Shown here in pieces: positions 1-7,241 of a DNA stretch of 64,000 nt (positions are counted from its first letter, which is position 1; every line of letters starts with the position of its first letter). The stretch covers positions 2,480,001-2,544,000 of the forward strand of contig NZ_CP107918.1 of NCBI RefSeq assembly GCF_036014195.1. The letters are read 5' to 3'. The notes beneath the pieces are model-generated. The model was not told the origin of the DNA and did no database searches. It was given only the letters and a program-made list of their open reading frames with translations. This DNA comes from Streptomyces sp. NBC_00442. GTDB lineage: Bacteria > Actinomycetota > Actinomycetes > Streptomycetales > Streptomycetaceae. The position numbers and the translations under genes are program-made.

Positions 1-206
1 CAGGAGGCCGGCCAGGTATCGGAGGGAAGAGCGAGGATCAGCGCTTCGGCAGCATCGGCGAGGTTCAGCCCCGCAACGTGCTCGTCTTCCCAGGACCAGC
101 TACGGCCGTCATCGGGCTCTTGGCGCATCGTGTCGATGGCCGCGTTCAGCTCGCTAACGAGGTGCTTGAAGCGCTCGCTGGTCCGGATGTCTCGCTCAGT
201 TGACAT
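1..206 (-). CDS. Hypothetical phage protein, 5' part only (runs off left edge)
   Basis: The reading frame starts at ATG 204-206 and stays open to base 1, giving at least 68 residues beginning MSTERDIRTSERFKHLV. Its start overlaps the last 11 bases of the upstream gene (196-414), which suggests translational coupling in the leftward early operon. The visible part is a predicted helical, soluble segment with no motif I recognise. The gene continues outside the window. Confidence 0.6.
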   Translation of the reverse strand, partial: MSTERDIRTSERFKHLVSELNAAIDTMRQEPDDGRSWSWEDEHVAGLNLADAAEALILALPSDTWPAS

Positions 207-414
207 CGACGAGCCTCACGACTTCAGAGATCTGGATCTCCTCGTAGATGGGGTTGAGTTCGTCCACCGATTCGTTGTCGTTGATCCAGTCGCACAGGCC
301 GGCGTCGTCGAAGACTGCGCCGTCGTCGTCGAGGAACTCCTCCGGGACGTCTATCTCCAGCTCAACGTCTCCGTGGGTGGTGCGAGCGAGGGTGAACTTC
401 ACGAGCTTCTTCAC
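196..414 (-). CDS. Small acidic hypothetical protein, paralogue of the next gene
   Basis: This 72-residue, strongly acidic protein shares a layout with the 78-residue product of the gene at 411-647: a beta-like first third, then an E(I/V)(D/E)VP motif, a D-rich stretch and a DW(I/L) motif followed by NE. The two look like tandem duplicates. Its start overlaps the stop of the upstream gene by 4 bases. Acidic small early proteins of phages are sometimes DNA mimics or inhibitors of host enzymes, but nothing here assigns a function. Confidence 0.6.
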   Translation of the reverse strand: MKKLVKFTLARTTHGDVELEIDVPEEFLDDDGAVFDDAGLCDWINDNESVDELNPIYEEIQISEVVRLVDVN

Positions 415-647
415 AGGTCCGTGCCGTACACGTCAGTCACGTCGCGAGTGATGTCGTGGGCGTCGTCCGTGTCAAGCTCCTCGATCCAGGCGTCCTCGTT
501 CAGATCGAGCCAGTCCTGAAGGGCCTCGTCGTCGTAGGCGATATCGGCGGGCACCTCAACTTCGGCCTCCACGTCGGTAATCGTCGTCTCGCTTACCTCG
601 AAGCGGATGGTCAGGCTGATCATTTCGGGCTCGGCTATGGTCGTCAT
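411..647 (-). CDS. Small acidic hypothetical protein, paralogue of the gene at 196-414
   Basis: A 78-residue, very acidic protein with about one quarter Asp and Glu. The central VEVPADIAYDDEALQDWL segment matches the equivalent part of its downstream neighbour. It overlaps the end of the zinc-ribbon gene at 644-754 by 4 bases, so four or more genes here form one coupled leftward unit. No known domain is recognisable. Confidence 0.6.
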   Translation of the reverse strand: MTTIAEPEMISLTIRFEVSETTITDVEAEVEVPADIAYDDEALQDWLDLNEDAWIEELDTDDAHDITRDVTDVYGTDL

Positions 648-754
648 CTCGCGGTCTCCAGTCGGATTCGGATACGGCAGGAAGTGCAGGTGAGGTCTTC
701 ATCGAGCAGCTCGGGCACATGGCCGCACTCGACACATGGCTCCGCGTTCAGCAC
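644..754 (-). CDS. Mini zinc-ribbon protein, 36 residues
   Basis: The frame contains two CxxC pairs, CVEC and CTSC, about 15 residues apart, the layout of a minimal zinc ribbon. The likely start is GTG 752-754, which overlaps the end of the ardA-like gene (748-1290). A longer frame exists upstream but runs through ardA in another frame and has an arginine-rich shadow composition. No clear ribosome binding site is seen, so translation probably depends on coupling to ardA. Possible role: a small DNA- or RNA-binding or protein-adaptor ribbon. Confidence 0.45.
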   Translation of the reverse strand: MLNAEPCVECGHVPELLDEDLTCTSCRIRIRLETAR

Positions 755-1290
755 GCGTGGAAGACGTAGATGCCGCCGGGCGCCCGCTTGGCGAGGAAGC
801 CGCCCGTGAACAGCTCGTGCGAGGCGCTGTCCCAGTCGATGTCGCGGAAGGGCCACTCGGTGAGTCGGGCCACCTCCGCAGTGTCGGAGGTCTCCTCGAA
901 CCACTCGCGGGCGAAGTCGGCCTCACTGTCGTGGAATCCGCGGTAGTCGTCCCTGAACTTCTCGACCCACTGGGCCCGGCCGGACTGCTGGCCGAACATC
1001 TCAACCCAGGACGCGAAGGCCCCGGTCTCGTCCTCGGACAGGTCGGCGAGGGCCTCGGCGATCTCGGCTGCCTCATGCGGCGAGCACTCGCCTTCCAGCG
1101 CGCCGCAGAAGTTCTCGTGGTCGAAGACCCACAGTTCCTCGTGACTGGTCGTGCGACCGTGGAGGTCTTCGGGGGTGACGAGGTTCGCTATATCGGCGTC
1201 GTACCAATCCCCGGTCAGGCGACCGCCGTTGTAGCAGGACAGGCAGCCGATCCAGACGCGCGGCCGGATGGCGGTGGGCAGGGTGAACAT
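748..1290 (-). CDS. ardA: ArdA-family antirestriction protein
   Basis: This 180-residue acidic protein has the ArdA layout: an N-terminal beta segment with WIGCLSCYNGG and GDWYDA, a middle part with the HENF and FASWVEMFG segments, a conserved-type FRDDYRGFHDSEADFAREW stretch, and a C-terminal GGIYVFHAC end equivalent to the usual GGVHVF. ArdA proteins mimic bent B-form DNA and block type I restriction enzymes. Length is close to the family norm of about 165-180. ATG 1288-1290 is preceded by AAGGAGCAAC. It lies in the leftward early operon, fitting expression soon after DNA entry. Activity is inferred from family, not shown. Confidence 0.88.
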   Translation of the reverse strand: MFTLPTAIRPRVWIGCLSCYNGGRLTGDWYDADIANLVTPEDLHGRTTSHEELWVFDHENFCGALEGECSPHEAAEIAEALADLSEDETGAFASWVEMFGQQSGRAQWVEKFRDDYRGFHDSEADFAREWFEETSDTAEVARLTEWPFRDIDWDSASHELFTGGFLAKRAPGGIYVFHAC

Positions 1291-1352
1291 GTTGCTCCTT
1301 GCTGAGGATCGGGGGCCGCCGGACCGTTCGCCCGGCCCGGCGACGAGACGAA

Positions 1353-1541
1353 TTAGCGCTCGTCGGTGCGCCGGTCGACGTACTGACGCAGCGACCGGAC
1401 CGCCTCCAGGACGAGGAACGCGCCGACAGTCGAAGCCGCGAACTGCACGGTGCTCGGGTCCTCGCCGACCAGGACCCAGAAGGCGCTGGTGAGGGCGACG
1501 ACCATCAAGGCGTCGAGGGCCACAGGGCCGATTCGCGTCAT
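1353..1541 (-). CDS. Small membrane protein, 62 residues
   Basis: The product has two hydrophobic stretches, around residues 8-27 and 33-46, followed by a basic tail (RSLRQYVDRRTDER), so the C-terminus is probably cytoplasmic. AAGGAGTAACACC precedes ATG 1539-1541. It sits between the ardA-like gene and the 115-residue gene at 1637-1984. No family is recognised. Confidence 0.6.
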   Translation of the reverse strand: MTRIGPVALDALMVVALTSAFWVLVGEDPSTVQFAASTVGAFLVLEAVRSLRQYVDRRTDER

Positions 1542-1636
1542 GGTGTTACTCCTTGTGCGCGATGCGGGCTGGCATCGTCAGGGGGGAGGGGCCACCTCCC
1601 GCCGACCTCCTTCCGGAGGTTTCGCCTTTGCGTCGG

Positions 1637-1984
1637 TCAGGAGTGGGCGGCGAGGTGGTTGGCGAGGTCGCGTCGTACGCCCTCCCATGCCGCGATGGCG
1701 AACTCTGCGGTGGACACGTCCAGCAGTGCCATGTGGCGTCGGGTGGTGGTCCTGGCGGTCGCCTGACGCTGCTTGGCCTCGGCGAGAGCGGCTTCGAGGT
1801 CGGCGGTGATGGTCGCCTCGGGCTTGCCCTTGATACGGGCCTCGGCGAAGCCGTTCAGGATGATCGGCAGGCCGTCGCGCATGATCCGATTGGCGTCGGC
1901 TCGGCGCATGTCGCCCTGGCGGACGTAGCGGTTGACGACCTCGCGGGCAGCCTTCTCCGCCTCCGGCGTCTTGATCTTGCTCAT
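1637..1984 (-). CDS. Hypothetical helical protein, 115 residues
   Basis: ATG 1982-1984 is chosen because AGGAGCGCAAC precedes it. The upstream extension of the frame has only shadow-like composition. The protein is mostly predicted helix, with the start MSKIKTPEAEKAAREVVNRY, a Lys/Arg-rich middle and a hydrophobic end (AEFAIAAWEGVRRDLANHLAAH). It has no recognisable domain. It begins about 60 bases downstream of the TTGTAATAGTGTAAC element at 2043-2057 and is probably controlled from there. Confidence 0.6.
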   Translation of the reverse strand: MSKIKTPEAEKAAREVVNRYVRQGDMRRADANRIMRDGLPIILNGFAEARIKGKPEATITADLEAALAEAKQRQATARTTTRRHMALLDVSTAEFAIAAWEGVRRDLANHLAAHS

Positions 1985-2042
1985 GTTGCGCTCCTGTTTT
2001 CGGGGCGCGGCCCTCTCGGCTCCAGCGCAGGAAGGGCCGCTA

Positions 2043-2057
2043 GTTACACTATTACAA
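2043..2057 (-). promoter_or_regulatory. Stoperator-like 15-mer, copy 1
   Basis: On the minus strand this reads TTGTAATAGTGTAAC, identical to copy 2 at 4073-4087. It lies in the short gap between two leftward genes and points in the direction of transcription. The TAGTGT part could also act as a -10 box. Confidence 0.65.
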
Positions 2058-2064
2058 TGGGCTG

Positions 2065-2379
2065 TTAGAGAGGCTTCTTGCGTGTGCCGTCGAGCATCAG
2101 CGGCGTGTACTTCCCAATCAGCAGGGCATGCCACAGCGGCTCGTCGGCGAAGGAAACTCCAGCCCTGCGGGCCCCGGTGATGATGTGGTTGAGCAGGGCG
2201 CCCACGTCCCGCCCGTCCACGAAGGGGGCGCAGATGAAGCAGGCGTTCCACAGTCCGTCGTCCACGGGCAGCGGCGCAGCGATGCCGTCGCCTGCGGCCA
2301 CCAGGAGCGGGATGTTCTCCTCGGGCACCTCGTAGAGCCAGGAGGCGGCCACGGTGCCGCAGAAGTCGCAGGGTGTCAT
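2065..2379 (-). CDS. Hypothetical protein with two CxxC pairs
   Basis: The 104-residue product starts at ATG 2377-2379 behind GGGGGAGAGCC. It begins MTPCDFCG and has a second pair, CFIC, near residue 47, so a bound zinc is plausible. The remainder contains a mixed alpha/beta segment (FVDGRDVGALLNHIITGARRAG) and ends with a basic tail (DGTRKKPL). A longer upstream frame is serine- and arginine-rich and looks like a shadow. I do not recognise the family. Confidence 0.6.
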   Translation of the reverse strand: MTPCDFCGTVAASWLYEVPEENIPLLVAAGDGIAAPLPVDDGLWNACFICAPFVDGRDVGALLNHIITGARRAGVSFADEPLWHALLIGKYTPLMLDGTRKKPL

Positions 2380-2392
2380 GGCTCTCCCCCGG

Positions 2393-2827
2393 TCAGGACG
2401 CGAGGGCGAGCTCGACAGGCTCGGACCGCTCACCCTGGTAGTGCAGGTCGTCTTCGTCGTCGTCGCCCTCGGCGTGGCACTCCAGCCAGAGATCGGCGAC
2501 ATCGGGGTGGTCTACAGCGCGGAAGAACGTGGCGATCCCCTCTGCCTCTGAGCAGGTGAAGCGCTCCGCGACATGACTCGCCAACATGCCGTCGTTGAAC
2601 AGGGAGGCGAACTCGCAGGCCGCATTTCGGTACTGATCGAGTCGCGACTCGATGATGTCGACCGTGTCGGCGGCATACGTCAGATACAGAGTCATTGCCT
2701 CCCGCTCCGCCCGAAGGGCACCCCACGGATTCAGGGCACAGCTCAGCCGTGACCAGACGGCCGGCATGTGGCTGAGCAGAGACTTGGTGGTCGCGAAGAC
2801 CGTGTTGAGACGCTCGAAGGCACGCAT
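2393..2827 (-). CDS. Hypothetical helical protein, 144 residues
   Basis: ATG 2825-2827 follows CAGGAGCAACACATC. The protein is predicted mostly helical and ends in an acidic segment (HAEGDDDEDDLHYQGERSE). The N-terminal part, MRAFERLNTVFATTKSLLSH, is amphipathic. No motif identifies it. It belongs to the row of leftward early genes. Confidence 0.55.
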   Translation of the reverse strand: MRAFERLNTVFATTKSLLSHMPAVWSRLSCALNPWGALRAEREAMTLYLTYAADTVDIIESRLDQYRNAACEFASLFNDGMLASHVAERFTCSEAEGIATFFRAVDHPDVADLWLECHAEGDDDEDDLHYQGERSEPVELALAS

Positions 2828-2853
2828 GATGTGTTGCTCCTGGTGGTGGGTGT

Positions 2854-3171
2854 CTACAGGCAGAGCAGGGGCGGGGTGATCAGGGAGAGCTCTCCCGCGA
2901 CCTCTTGGACCGAGATGCCGTGGGGCTCCCAGACGCCGCATTCGGGGTCGTCCTCGCACGGGCAGTCGCGGCGGGAAGTCTCGACGAGGGCCTCGGCGCC
3001 GAGCCGAGCGAACGACAAGGCGTCACCTTCGGTCTCGAAGCGGGTCTCATCGCGGTTGTCGTGGGTGACGACGAACTCGCCGCCCTGGTCCTGCTGGATC
3101 TCCCACAGGCCAAGCAGGTCGGCGATCTCGTTCCAGACACGCACCTCGTAGGGGCGGGTGGCGGTACGCAT
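2854..3171 (-). CDS. Hypothetical protein with Cys-pair segment
   Basis: ATG 3169-3171 is preferred to the upstream ATG at 3187-3189 because it has GAGGACAC directly upstream. The protein has about 105 residues with a mixed alpha/beta start (YEVRVWNEIADLLGLWEIQ), a strand-rich middle, and a C-P-C then D-x-E-C-G-V-W segment that could bind metal. No family is recognised. Confidence 0.55.
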   Translation of the reverse strand: MRTATRPYEVRVWNEIADLLGLWEIQQDQGGEFVVTHDNRDETRFETEGDALSFARLGAEALVETSRRDCPCEDDPECGVWEPHGISVQEVAGELSLITPPLLCL

Positions 3172-3196
3172 GTGTCCTCGCATTCGCATGAGGAGC

Positions 3197-3233
3197 CACC
3201 CCTCCCCGAGAGGGGAAGGCAGGGAGGGGTGGC
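3197..3233 (-). terminator. Strong hairpin between leftward genes
   Basis: CCACCCCTCCC and GGGAGGGGTGG form an 11-bp perfect stem around a 15-base loop, downstream of the 3249-4055 gene. There is no T-run on either side, so it is either a T-less terminator or an RNA-stabilising hairpin. Confidence 0.45.
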
Positions 3234-3248
3234 GGTTCGGGGGAAGGG

Positions 3249-4055
3249 TCAGGCCGGCATGAGGGCGAGCTGACCGGGGATCTCGTTGCGCATGAACTCG
3301 CGCCCGAGATTCAGGAAGTGCTCACCGCGGCCGCAGTCGTACGCGTCACGGACGTCGTCCCAGTCCGCGTAGCCGTCCGGCTCGTTGTCGGACAGGTCCC
3401 AGAGCTGCTCGGAGGCGTGCTCGACGATGCTCTGGTGGTCGGCGTCGGTGTCGTACGGGTAGTGCAGCGCGACGTCTTCGAGGGCCTCATCGAGGTTCTT
3501 CTCGAACACATCGCGGCGCTGGTCGTAGTAGTCGTCCTCGTCGAGGAACGGGTGATCGTTCTTGACGAACTCCGCCAGGGCAACGGCCTCACGGAACGCT
3601 GCGGTGTACGTGCGGCGCCCGTTGCAGTTGCCTTCGCACTCGGCGCCGTAGCACTCGTCCTCATACGGGTCGCAATCCGGCTTGCAGCCGTGGGCGTGGG
3701 TGCCGAGACAGTCGAGCGGACAGATTTCCTCGTAGACCTGGACGAAGAGCTGGGCGGTGTCCCAGGCGCTCGCCCCTCCCCCGCACTCGTAGACGTGCTC
3801 ATCGGAGACCTCGGTGTCCTCGCGGCCCGTGTCGGCGGCGGTACGTATCAGGTCGCGAGCCACCTCGAAGTTGCTCTTGTCGCCGATCCACCCGGCGGCA
3901 TCCTGGCGCCACCAGAACATCTCTACGTGCGTCGGGAAGTCATCGCGGGAAGACCGGCCGGTGCACCAGGAGGGCCAGGCATGGCAGTCGTCTTCGAGCC
4001 GGGCGGCGTATGCCGCCAGCGTCTCGTCGGATGGTGTGTCGAGTCCGTGTTGCAT
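3249..4055 (-). CDS. Cysteine-rich hypothetical protein, 268 residues
   Basis: The start is taken as ATG 4053-4055 with GCAAGG eight bases upstream. GTG 4059-4061 is the alternative. The acidic protein has a central cysteine cluster of about eight Cys within 45 residues (CPLDCLGTHAHGCKPDCDPY, followed by more Cys before NGRRTYTAAF). That arrangement suggests one or two structural metal sites. The flanks are predicted helical, and an EFVKNDHPFLDEDDYYDQ segment follows. No enzymatic motif is recognised. It is preceded by copy 2 of the phage 15-mer, 18 bases before the start. Confidence 0.6.
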   Translation of the reverse strand: MQHGLDTPSDETLAAYAARLEDDCHAWPSWCTGRSSRDDFPTHVEMFWWRQDAAGWIGDKSNFEVARDLIRTAADTGREDTEVSDEHVYECGGGASAWDTAQLFVQVYEEICPLDCLGTHAHGCKPDCDPYEDECYGAECEGNCNGRRTYTAAFREAVALAEFVKNDHPFLDEDDYYDQRRDVFEKNLDEALEDVALHYPYDTDADHQSIVEHASEQLWDLSDNEPDGYADWDDVRDAYDCGRGEHFLNLGREFMRNEIPGQLALMPA

Positions 4056-4072
4056 GAGCACCCTTGCAGCTA

Positions 4073-4087
4073 GTTACACTATTACAA
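4073..4087 (-). promoter_or_regulatory. Stoperator-like 15-mer, copy 2
   Basis: Reads TTGTAATAGTGTAAC on the minus strand, immediately upstream of the gene at 3249-4055. An 18-base block, CTAGTTACACTATTACAA on the plus strand, is identical to that around copy 1. Confidence 0.7.
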
Positions 4088-4098
4088 ACGGACGGGCG

Positions 4099-4371
4099 TC
4101 AGGCGTGGAGCGTCAGCCCGAGCTCCAGACGGAGGCCCACCGACAGCGCCTCCACCGTGTCGCGCAGCACCTCGTTCTCGACCGCCGTCTCGAACGACAG
4201 GCGGACCAGCTCCAATTCGAGGTCCCTGCGGACAGCGAGCTCCGCGTTCACCGCGTCGAGCTCTCGCGCCAGAATCCAGACGCGCTCCTGGAGGTTCTGG
4301 AGCTGAGCCTCCATGGACACGCCTGCCGTCAGGTCGGACACCTTCGCCAGGGACACACCAGAAACGTTCAT
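4099..4371 (-). CDS. Coiled-coil hypothetical protein, 90 residues
   Basis: ATG 4369-4371 follows GGAGAAAAC. Residues 20-80 form a long predicted helix with heptad spacing of Leu and Val (AQLQNLQERVWILARELDAV and beyond), so a dimeric coiled coil is likely. It is the first gene of the leftward cluster after the long control region 4,372-5,628. Function unknown. Confidence 0.6.
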   Translation of the reverse strand: MNVSGVSLAKVSDLTAGVSMEAQLQNLQERVWILARELDAVNAELAVRRDLELELVRLSFETAVENEVLRDTVEALSVGLRLELGLTLHA

Positions 4372-4460
4372 GTTTTCTCCATTCGGGTTGCGGCGGACAC
4401 GACCCGCCTTGCAGACCGCCTCACCGATCAGCGAGGCGATAGATCACGATCGCAAGTGCA

Positions 4461-4475
4461 GTTCAACTATTTCAA
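4461..4475 (-). promoter_or_regulatory. Stoperator-like 15-mer, copy 3
   Basis: Reads TTGAAATAGTTGAAC on the minus strand, 90 bases upstream of the coiled-coil gene at 4099-4371. Confidence 0.65.
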
Positions 4476-5111
4476 ACACATCGCAATCATGGCGCCCCCC
4501 GGCGGCTTTGCACCTACGCCCTACGGCGTCCGGGAGGCCCGGCCCGTAGGCCGGATGTTCATGGTTCGAGTGATTGGGGTGGGGCTCACTCGCGGCCCCG
4601 TTCGCCGTCTATCGTTCCGCCGTACCGCGTTCCGTTTGCCTCGCTTCCGAGGTTCCCGGTCCGTTTCCGGCCGCCCGATGGACGGTGAGCCCTGACACAC
4701 TCCAGTCACATTCCTGCCGACCGATCCATCTGACCTCCTGTCCACCGCACCACAGGGCATCCTGCGGGACGGCACAGCGAGTTACGCCAGTTGAATGCGG
4801 TGCCCGACTGCTACCGGCTGGATTGACCGGTACGGGCAGCGTTCCTTACACCTGGGTGGCTGTACCCGACGGGGTTCTCGGTGCCGTCCGATCGCGCTCC
4901 CATCAAGCGGCAGGATGCCCTGCCTACGTTCGCGCTCACTTCCGGGCCGTGGTCGCCCTTCCTTCACCCCCAATGCCTGCCTCACGGCGGTAGAGGGACG
5001 GTGGTCGTGCTGTCCGCGCTGCGGCATGTAGGCCAACAGGCGGGGAGTTCGAGTGCCTGCCCGGCGGACCGGGCGGCTATGGCTCCGACCCTAGCGGATC
5101 TTCGCCGTTCG

Positions 5112-5126
5112 GTTCAACTCTATCAA
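5112..5126 (-). promoter_or_regulatory. Stoperator-like 15-mer, copy 4, with possible promoter
   Basis: Reads TTGATAGAGTTGAAC on the minus strand. Its last six bases TTGAAC are followed after 18 bases by TAGGGT, so they could form -35 and -10 boxes of a leftward promoter. The surrounding block is a near duplicate of that around copy 5. Confidence 0.65.
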
Positions 5127-5235
5127 TCGCGGCTGAACTCTCCGCCTCCCCCGCCGTCCGGCGGCGCCGCTCATGCGGCCCGTTCTCAGTGGCTGGTGTG
5201 GCGTTGGCTCCGACTCTAGCGAGTCCAAGCCGTTG

Positions 5236-5250
5236 GTTCAACTCTTGCAA
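5236..5250 (-). promoter_or_regulatory. Stoperator-like 15-mer, copy 5, with possible promoter
   Basis: Reads TTGCAAGAGTTGAAC on the minus strand. TTGAAC is followed after 17 bases by TAGAGT, a good -35/-10 pair for a leftward promoter. If so, a protein bound to the 15-mer would cover the -35 box. Confidence 0.7.
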
Positions 5251-5337
5251 TCGCTTCGAGTGACCGTCCCCGCTCTGGTCTGCCTGCCTTGCGGCTGGCG
5301 TCCCGTTGCGGCGACAGGCAGAAAGCTAGCCCATCTG

Positions 5338-5352
5338 GTTCAACTCTTGCAA
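5338..5352 (-). promoter_or_regulatory. Stoperator-like 15-mer, copy 6
   Basis: Reads TTGCAAGAGTTGAAC on the minus strand, identical to copy 5 and 102 bases from it. No good -10 box is seen at the matching distance. Confidence 0.65.
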
Positions 5353-5628
5353 ACGCGGGCTCGAAAGCGCAGGTCAGAGGCTGTTTGGTGGGGGCTCCGG
5401 GATACTGCCTTGGGGGGTGCGGGGGGTGTGCGTGGTGCAGGCATACGCGTGCGTGCGCGACCCCCCGGCGCAGGGGTGGGGGATGACCCCCGGTACACAC
5501 GCGCGCGGACCGCCCTGTCATAGCAGCTCGGATTCCGCCACGGTTCCAGGGCCGCCCAGACGGCCACACCCCGCCTACCGTCTGGGCAAGCGGGGTGAGC
5601 GGAGTGCTCGACTCTAGGCTGGCCTAGG

Positions 5629-6333
5629 TCACTCTGCGGCGCCGAAGCGGTTGATCCCGGCGTCGGGATTCTCGATCAGCAGCTCCAGAAGGTGCCGACC
5701 GTCCACCGCGGCCGGCAACGCGACGGGGTGCCTGGCCTCGCAGACGACGCGGACTTCTCCTGCCGGTGAGCCGAAGACCGTGTGGTTCTCCTTCGCGCCG
5801 CACGTCGGGCAGGTGACCACCTCCGTGCGGTCCGGCCCTATGGCGTACGTGATCTCGCCCCGCACCGTGAGGTCGTAGCTCTCGTCGGCGGGCCAGACCC
5901 CCTTGAGCTGCTTGAGGGCGGTTGGGCGGGACATGACGCGCCCCACTCGATCGGCGATCTTGTTCTTCGACAGGCCGCCCCACCTACATGCGTCCCGCAT
6001 GGCTTCCGTCAGCTCGTCCCCGGTCCGGTCGGAAGCGAGGTCGGCGACGAGCTTCGCCTCGACCGCCGTTTCGAGGGCCTGCTCTACGGGCCCGGCTGGG
6101 GTGCTGTCGTCTATGGCGGCCCAGGCGCCGTGATCGCTCGACACCTCCACGACCGCCCGCGCGTCGGCATAGCGCTCCTCGGGTGGCGCTGCCTGCCAGC
6201 GCCTCAAGATGTCGCGGCCGAGGTCGTGGGCGGTACCGGTCCAGTCGGCAACGGTGCCGCGTTGCGCCGGAGAGCCCCATCCGTCCAGGTCGGGCACAAG
6301 GATCTCGTACTCAAAGACTGGTGAGTCCGTCAT
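5629..6333 (-). CDS. Hypothetical protein with possible helix-turn-helix and zinc ribbon
   Basis: The 234-residue protein is taken from ATG 6331-6333. TTG 6352-6354 would extend it by seven residues. It has an N-terminal alpha/beta part, a central GGLSKNKIADRVGRVMSRPT segment that looks like a helix-turn-helix, and a C-terminal CPTCG motif with a later lone Cys (VCEARH). Three TTGAC/GTCAA elements lie directly upstream (6359-6394), so it could be an autoregulated DNA-binding protein. It faces the long control region at 4,372-5,628. The name cannot be taken further. Confidence 0.55.
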   Translation of the reverse strand: MTDSPVFEYEILVPDLDGWGSPAQRGTVADWTGTAHDLGRDILRRWQAAPPEERYADARAVVEVSSDHGAWAAIDDSTPAGPVEQALETAVEAKLVADLASDRTGDELTEAMRDACRWGGLSKNKIADRVGRVMSRPTALKQLKGVWPADESYDLTVRGEITYAIGPDRTEVVTCPTCGAKENHTVFGSPAGEVRVVCEARHPVALPAAVDGRHLLELLIENPDAGINRFGAAE

Positions 6334-6358
6334 GGCATCCACTGTGGCAGTCAACGGC

Positions 6359-6394
6359 TTGACCAGTCAAGCGCTTTACCAGTCAAACCATTGA
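6359..6394. promoter_or_regulatory. TTGAC/GTCAA operator-like repeats
   Basis: TTGACCAGTCAA (6359-6370) is a palindrome with a 2-base centre. TTTACCAGTCAA (6375-6386) repeats it 16 bases on, and TTGAC recurs at 6390. The cluster lies between the genes at 5629-6333 and 6405-7217, about 25 bases upstream of the first one's start. Confidence 0.5.
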
Positions 6395-6404
6395 CTACCG
6401 ACTC

Positions 6405-7217
6405 CTAGGCGGCCTGCTGTACCTCACTCAGGTACCGGTACCCCGAGCGTGGGGAGCAGCCGAGCCGTTCCGCCAGGGTCGATCCGGTGATCTTCTCCCC
6501 TGCCACCTGCATGGCGGCGACGGTGTTTTTGACGACTGCCAGCGGGACGGCCTTCCTGGCAGCGCTTTTCCGCCGGGGCTCCTGCTCCGCCTTCTCGGCT
6601 TCTACCAGGTCGCTGGTCAGCTCGTCCGCGATCTCGTCCGCTTCGGCGGCCAGCTCGTCGGCGGCGGCTGACAGCTCCTCATACGCGTTGACGATGCCGT
6701 GGCTCTTGGCGACGAGCTCGCGGCCTGCCAGGTCGAGGACTTCTGCCAGCTCGCCCGCGAGGTAGGTGGCTGCCCCCTCCAGCTCTCGCATCTGCTCGGC
6801 GGCTGTGACTTCGGCGGTCGGCATGGCTGCCATGTGGAGCATGTGCGCCACGACGAGTGGCGGCACGGCCGAGACGGCTGCCACCAGGATCGCCGACGTT
6901 GCCATGTAGCCGCGATCAATCAGGTGTGCCACCACCTGAGCTGACAGTGCCAGGCCGAGGGCGGCGCCTGCGCCGATGGTGGCAGTGACGTGGCCGGGTG
7001 CCTTGGCACGGCGGCGAATGTCGGAGATGACAGCCGCGCAAGCGGCGTAGGCGGAGACGCACACCGGCATGAGCCATGTCGTCCATCCGTGCCAGCCTGC
7101 CAGTTCTGCCATGCGGATCTCGCCAGGGACGGACATGACGAGGGCGGCGACGAGTACGAGGGGCCTGCCAGCGGTGAAGACGACACGCGCGTACCAGGGC
7201 ATGTGGATCGAAGACAT
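6405..7217 (-). CDS. DUF2637-like membrane protein with C-terminal helix-turn-helix
   Basis: The 270-residue protein has four predicted membrane helices, at about residues 12-30, 40-62, 76-95 and 102-125. A long Ala/Glu-rich helix follows at about 130-215, then a C-terminal segment, EKITGSTLAERLGCSPRSGY, that reads as a helix-turn-helix. This layout matches the DUF2637 proteins common in Streptomyces plasmids, integrative elements and phages, which are sometimes called spread-like proteins. ATG 7215-7217 follows AAAGGCAAGAC. A membrane-tethered DNA-binding role is a guess from architecture. Confidence 0.65.
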   Translation of the reverse strand: MSSIHMPWYARVVFTAGRPLVLVAALVMSVPGEIRMAELAGWHGWTTWLMPVCVSAYAACAAVISDIRRRAKAPGHVTATIGAGAALGLALSAQVVAHLIDRGYMATSAILVAAVSAVPPLVVAHMLHMAAMPTAEVTAAEQMRELEGAATYLAGELAEVLDLAGRELVAKSHGIVNAYEELSAAADELAAEADEIADELTSDLVEAEKAEQEPRRKSAARKAVPLAVVKNTVAAMQVAGEKITGSTLAERLGCSPRSGYRYLSEVQQAA

Positions 7218-7241
7218 GTCTTGCCTTTCAGGTACGTGGGG

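Larger units (their letters stand above)
4372..5628. other. 1.26-kb non-coding control region with four 15-mer copies
   Basis: No reading frame here has convincing coding character or a ribosome binding site. The stretch holds four copies of the phage 15-mer (4461, 5112, 5236, 5338), all on the minus strand, and a duplicated block of about 48 bases (5083-5130 and 5206-5254). It also has a very G-rich stretch near 5406-5480. It separates the gene at 5629-6333 from the leftward early genes and is probably their main promoter region. An origin of replication is another possibility I cannot test. Confidence 0.6.
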
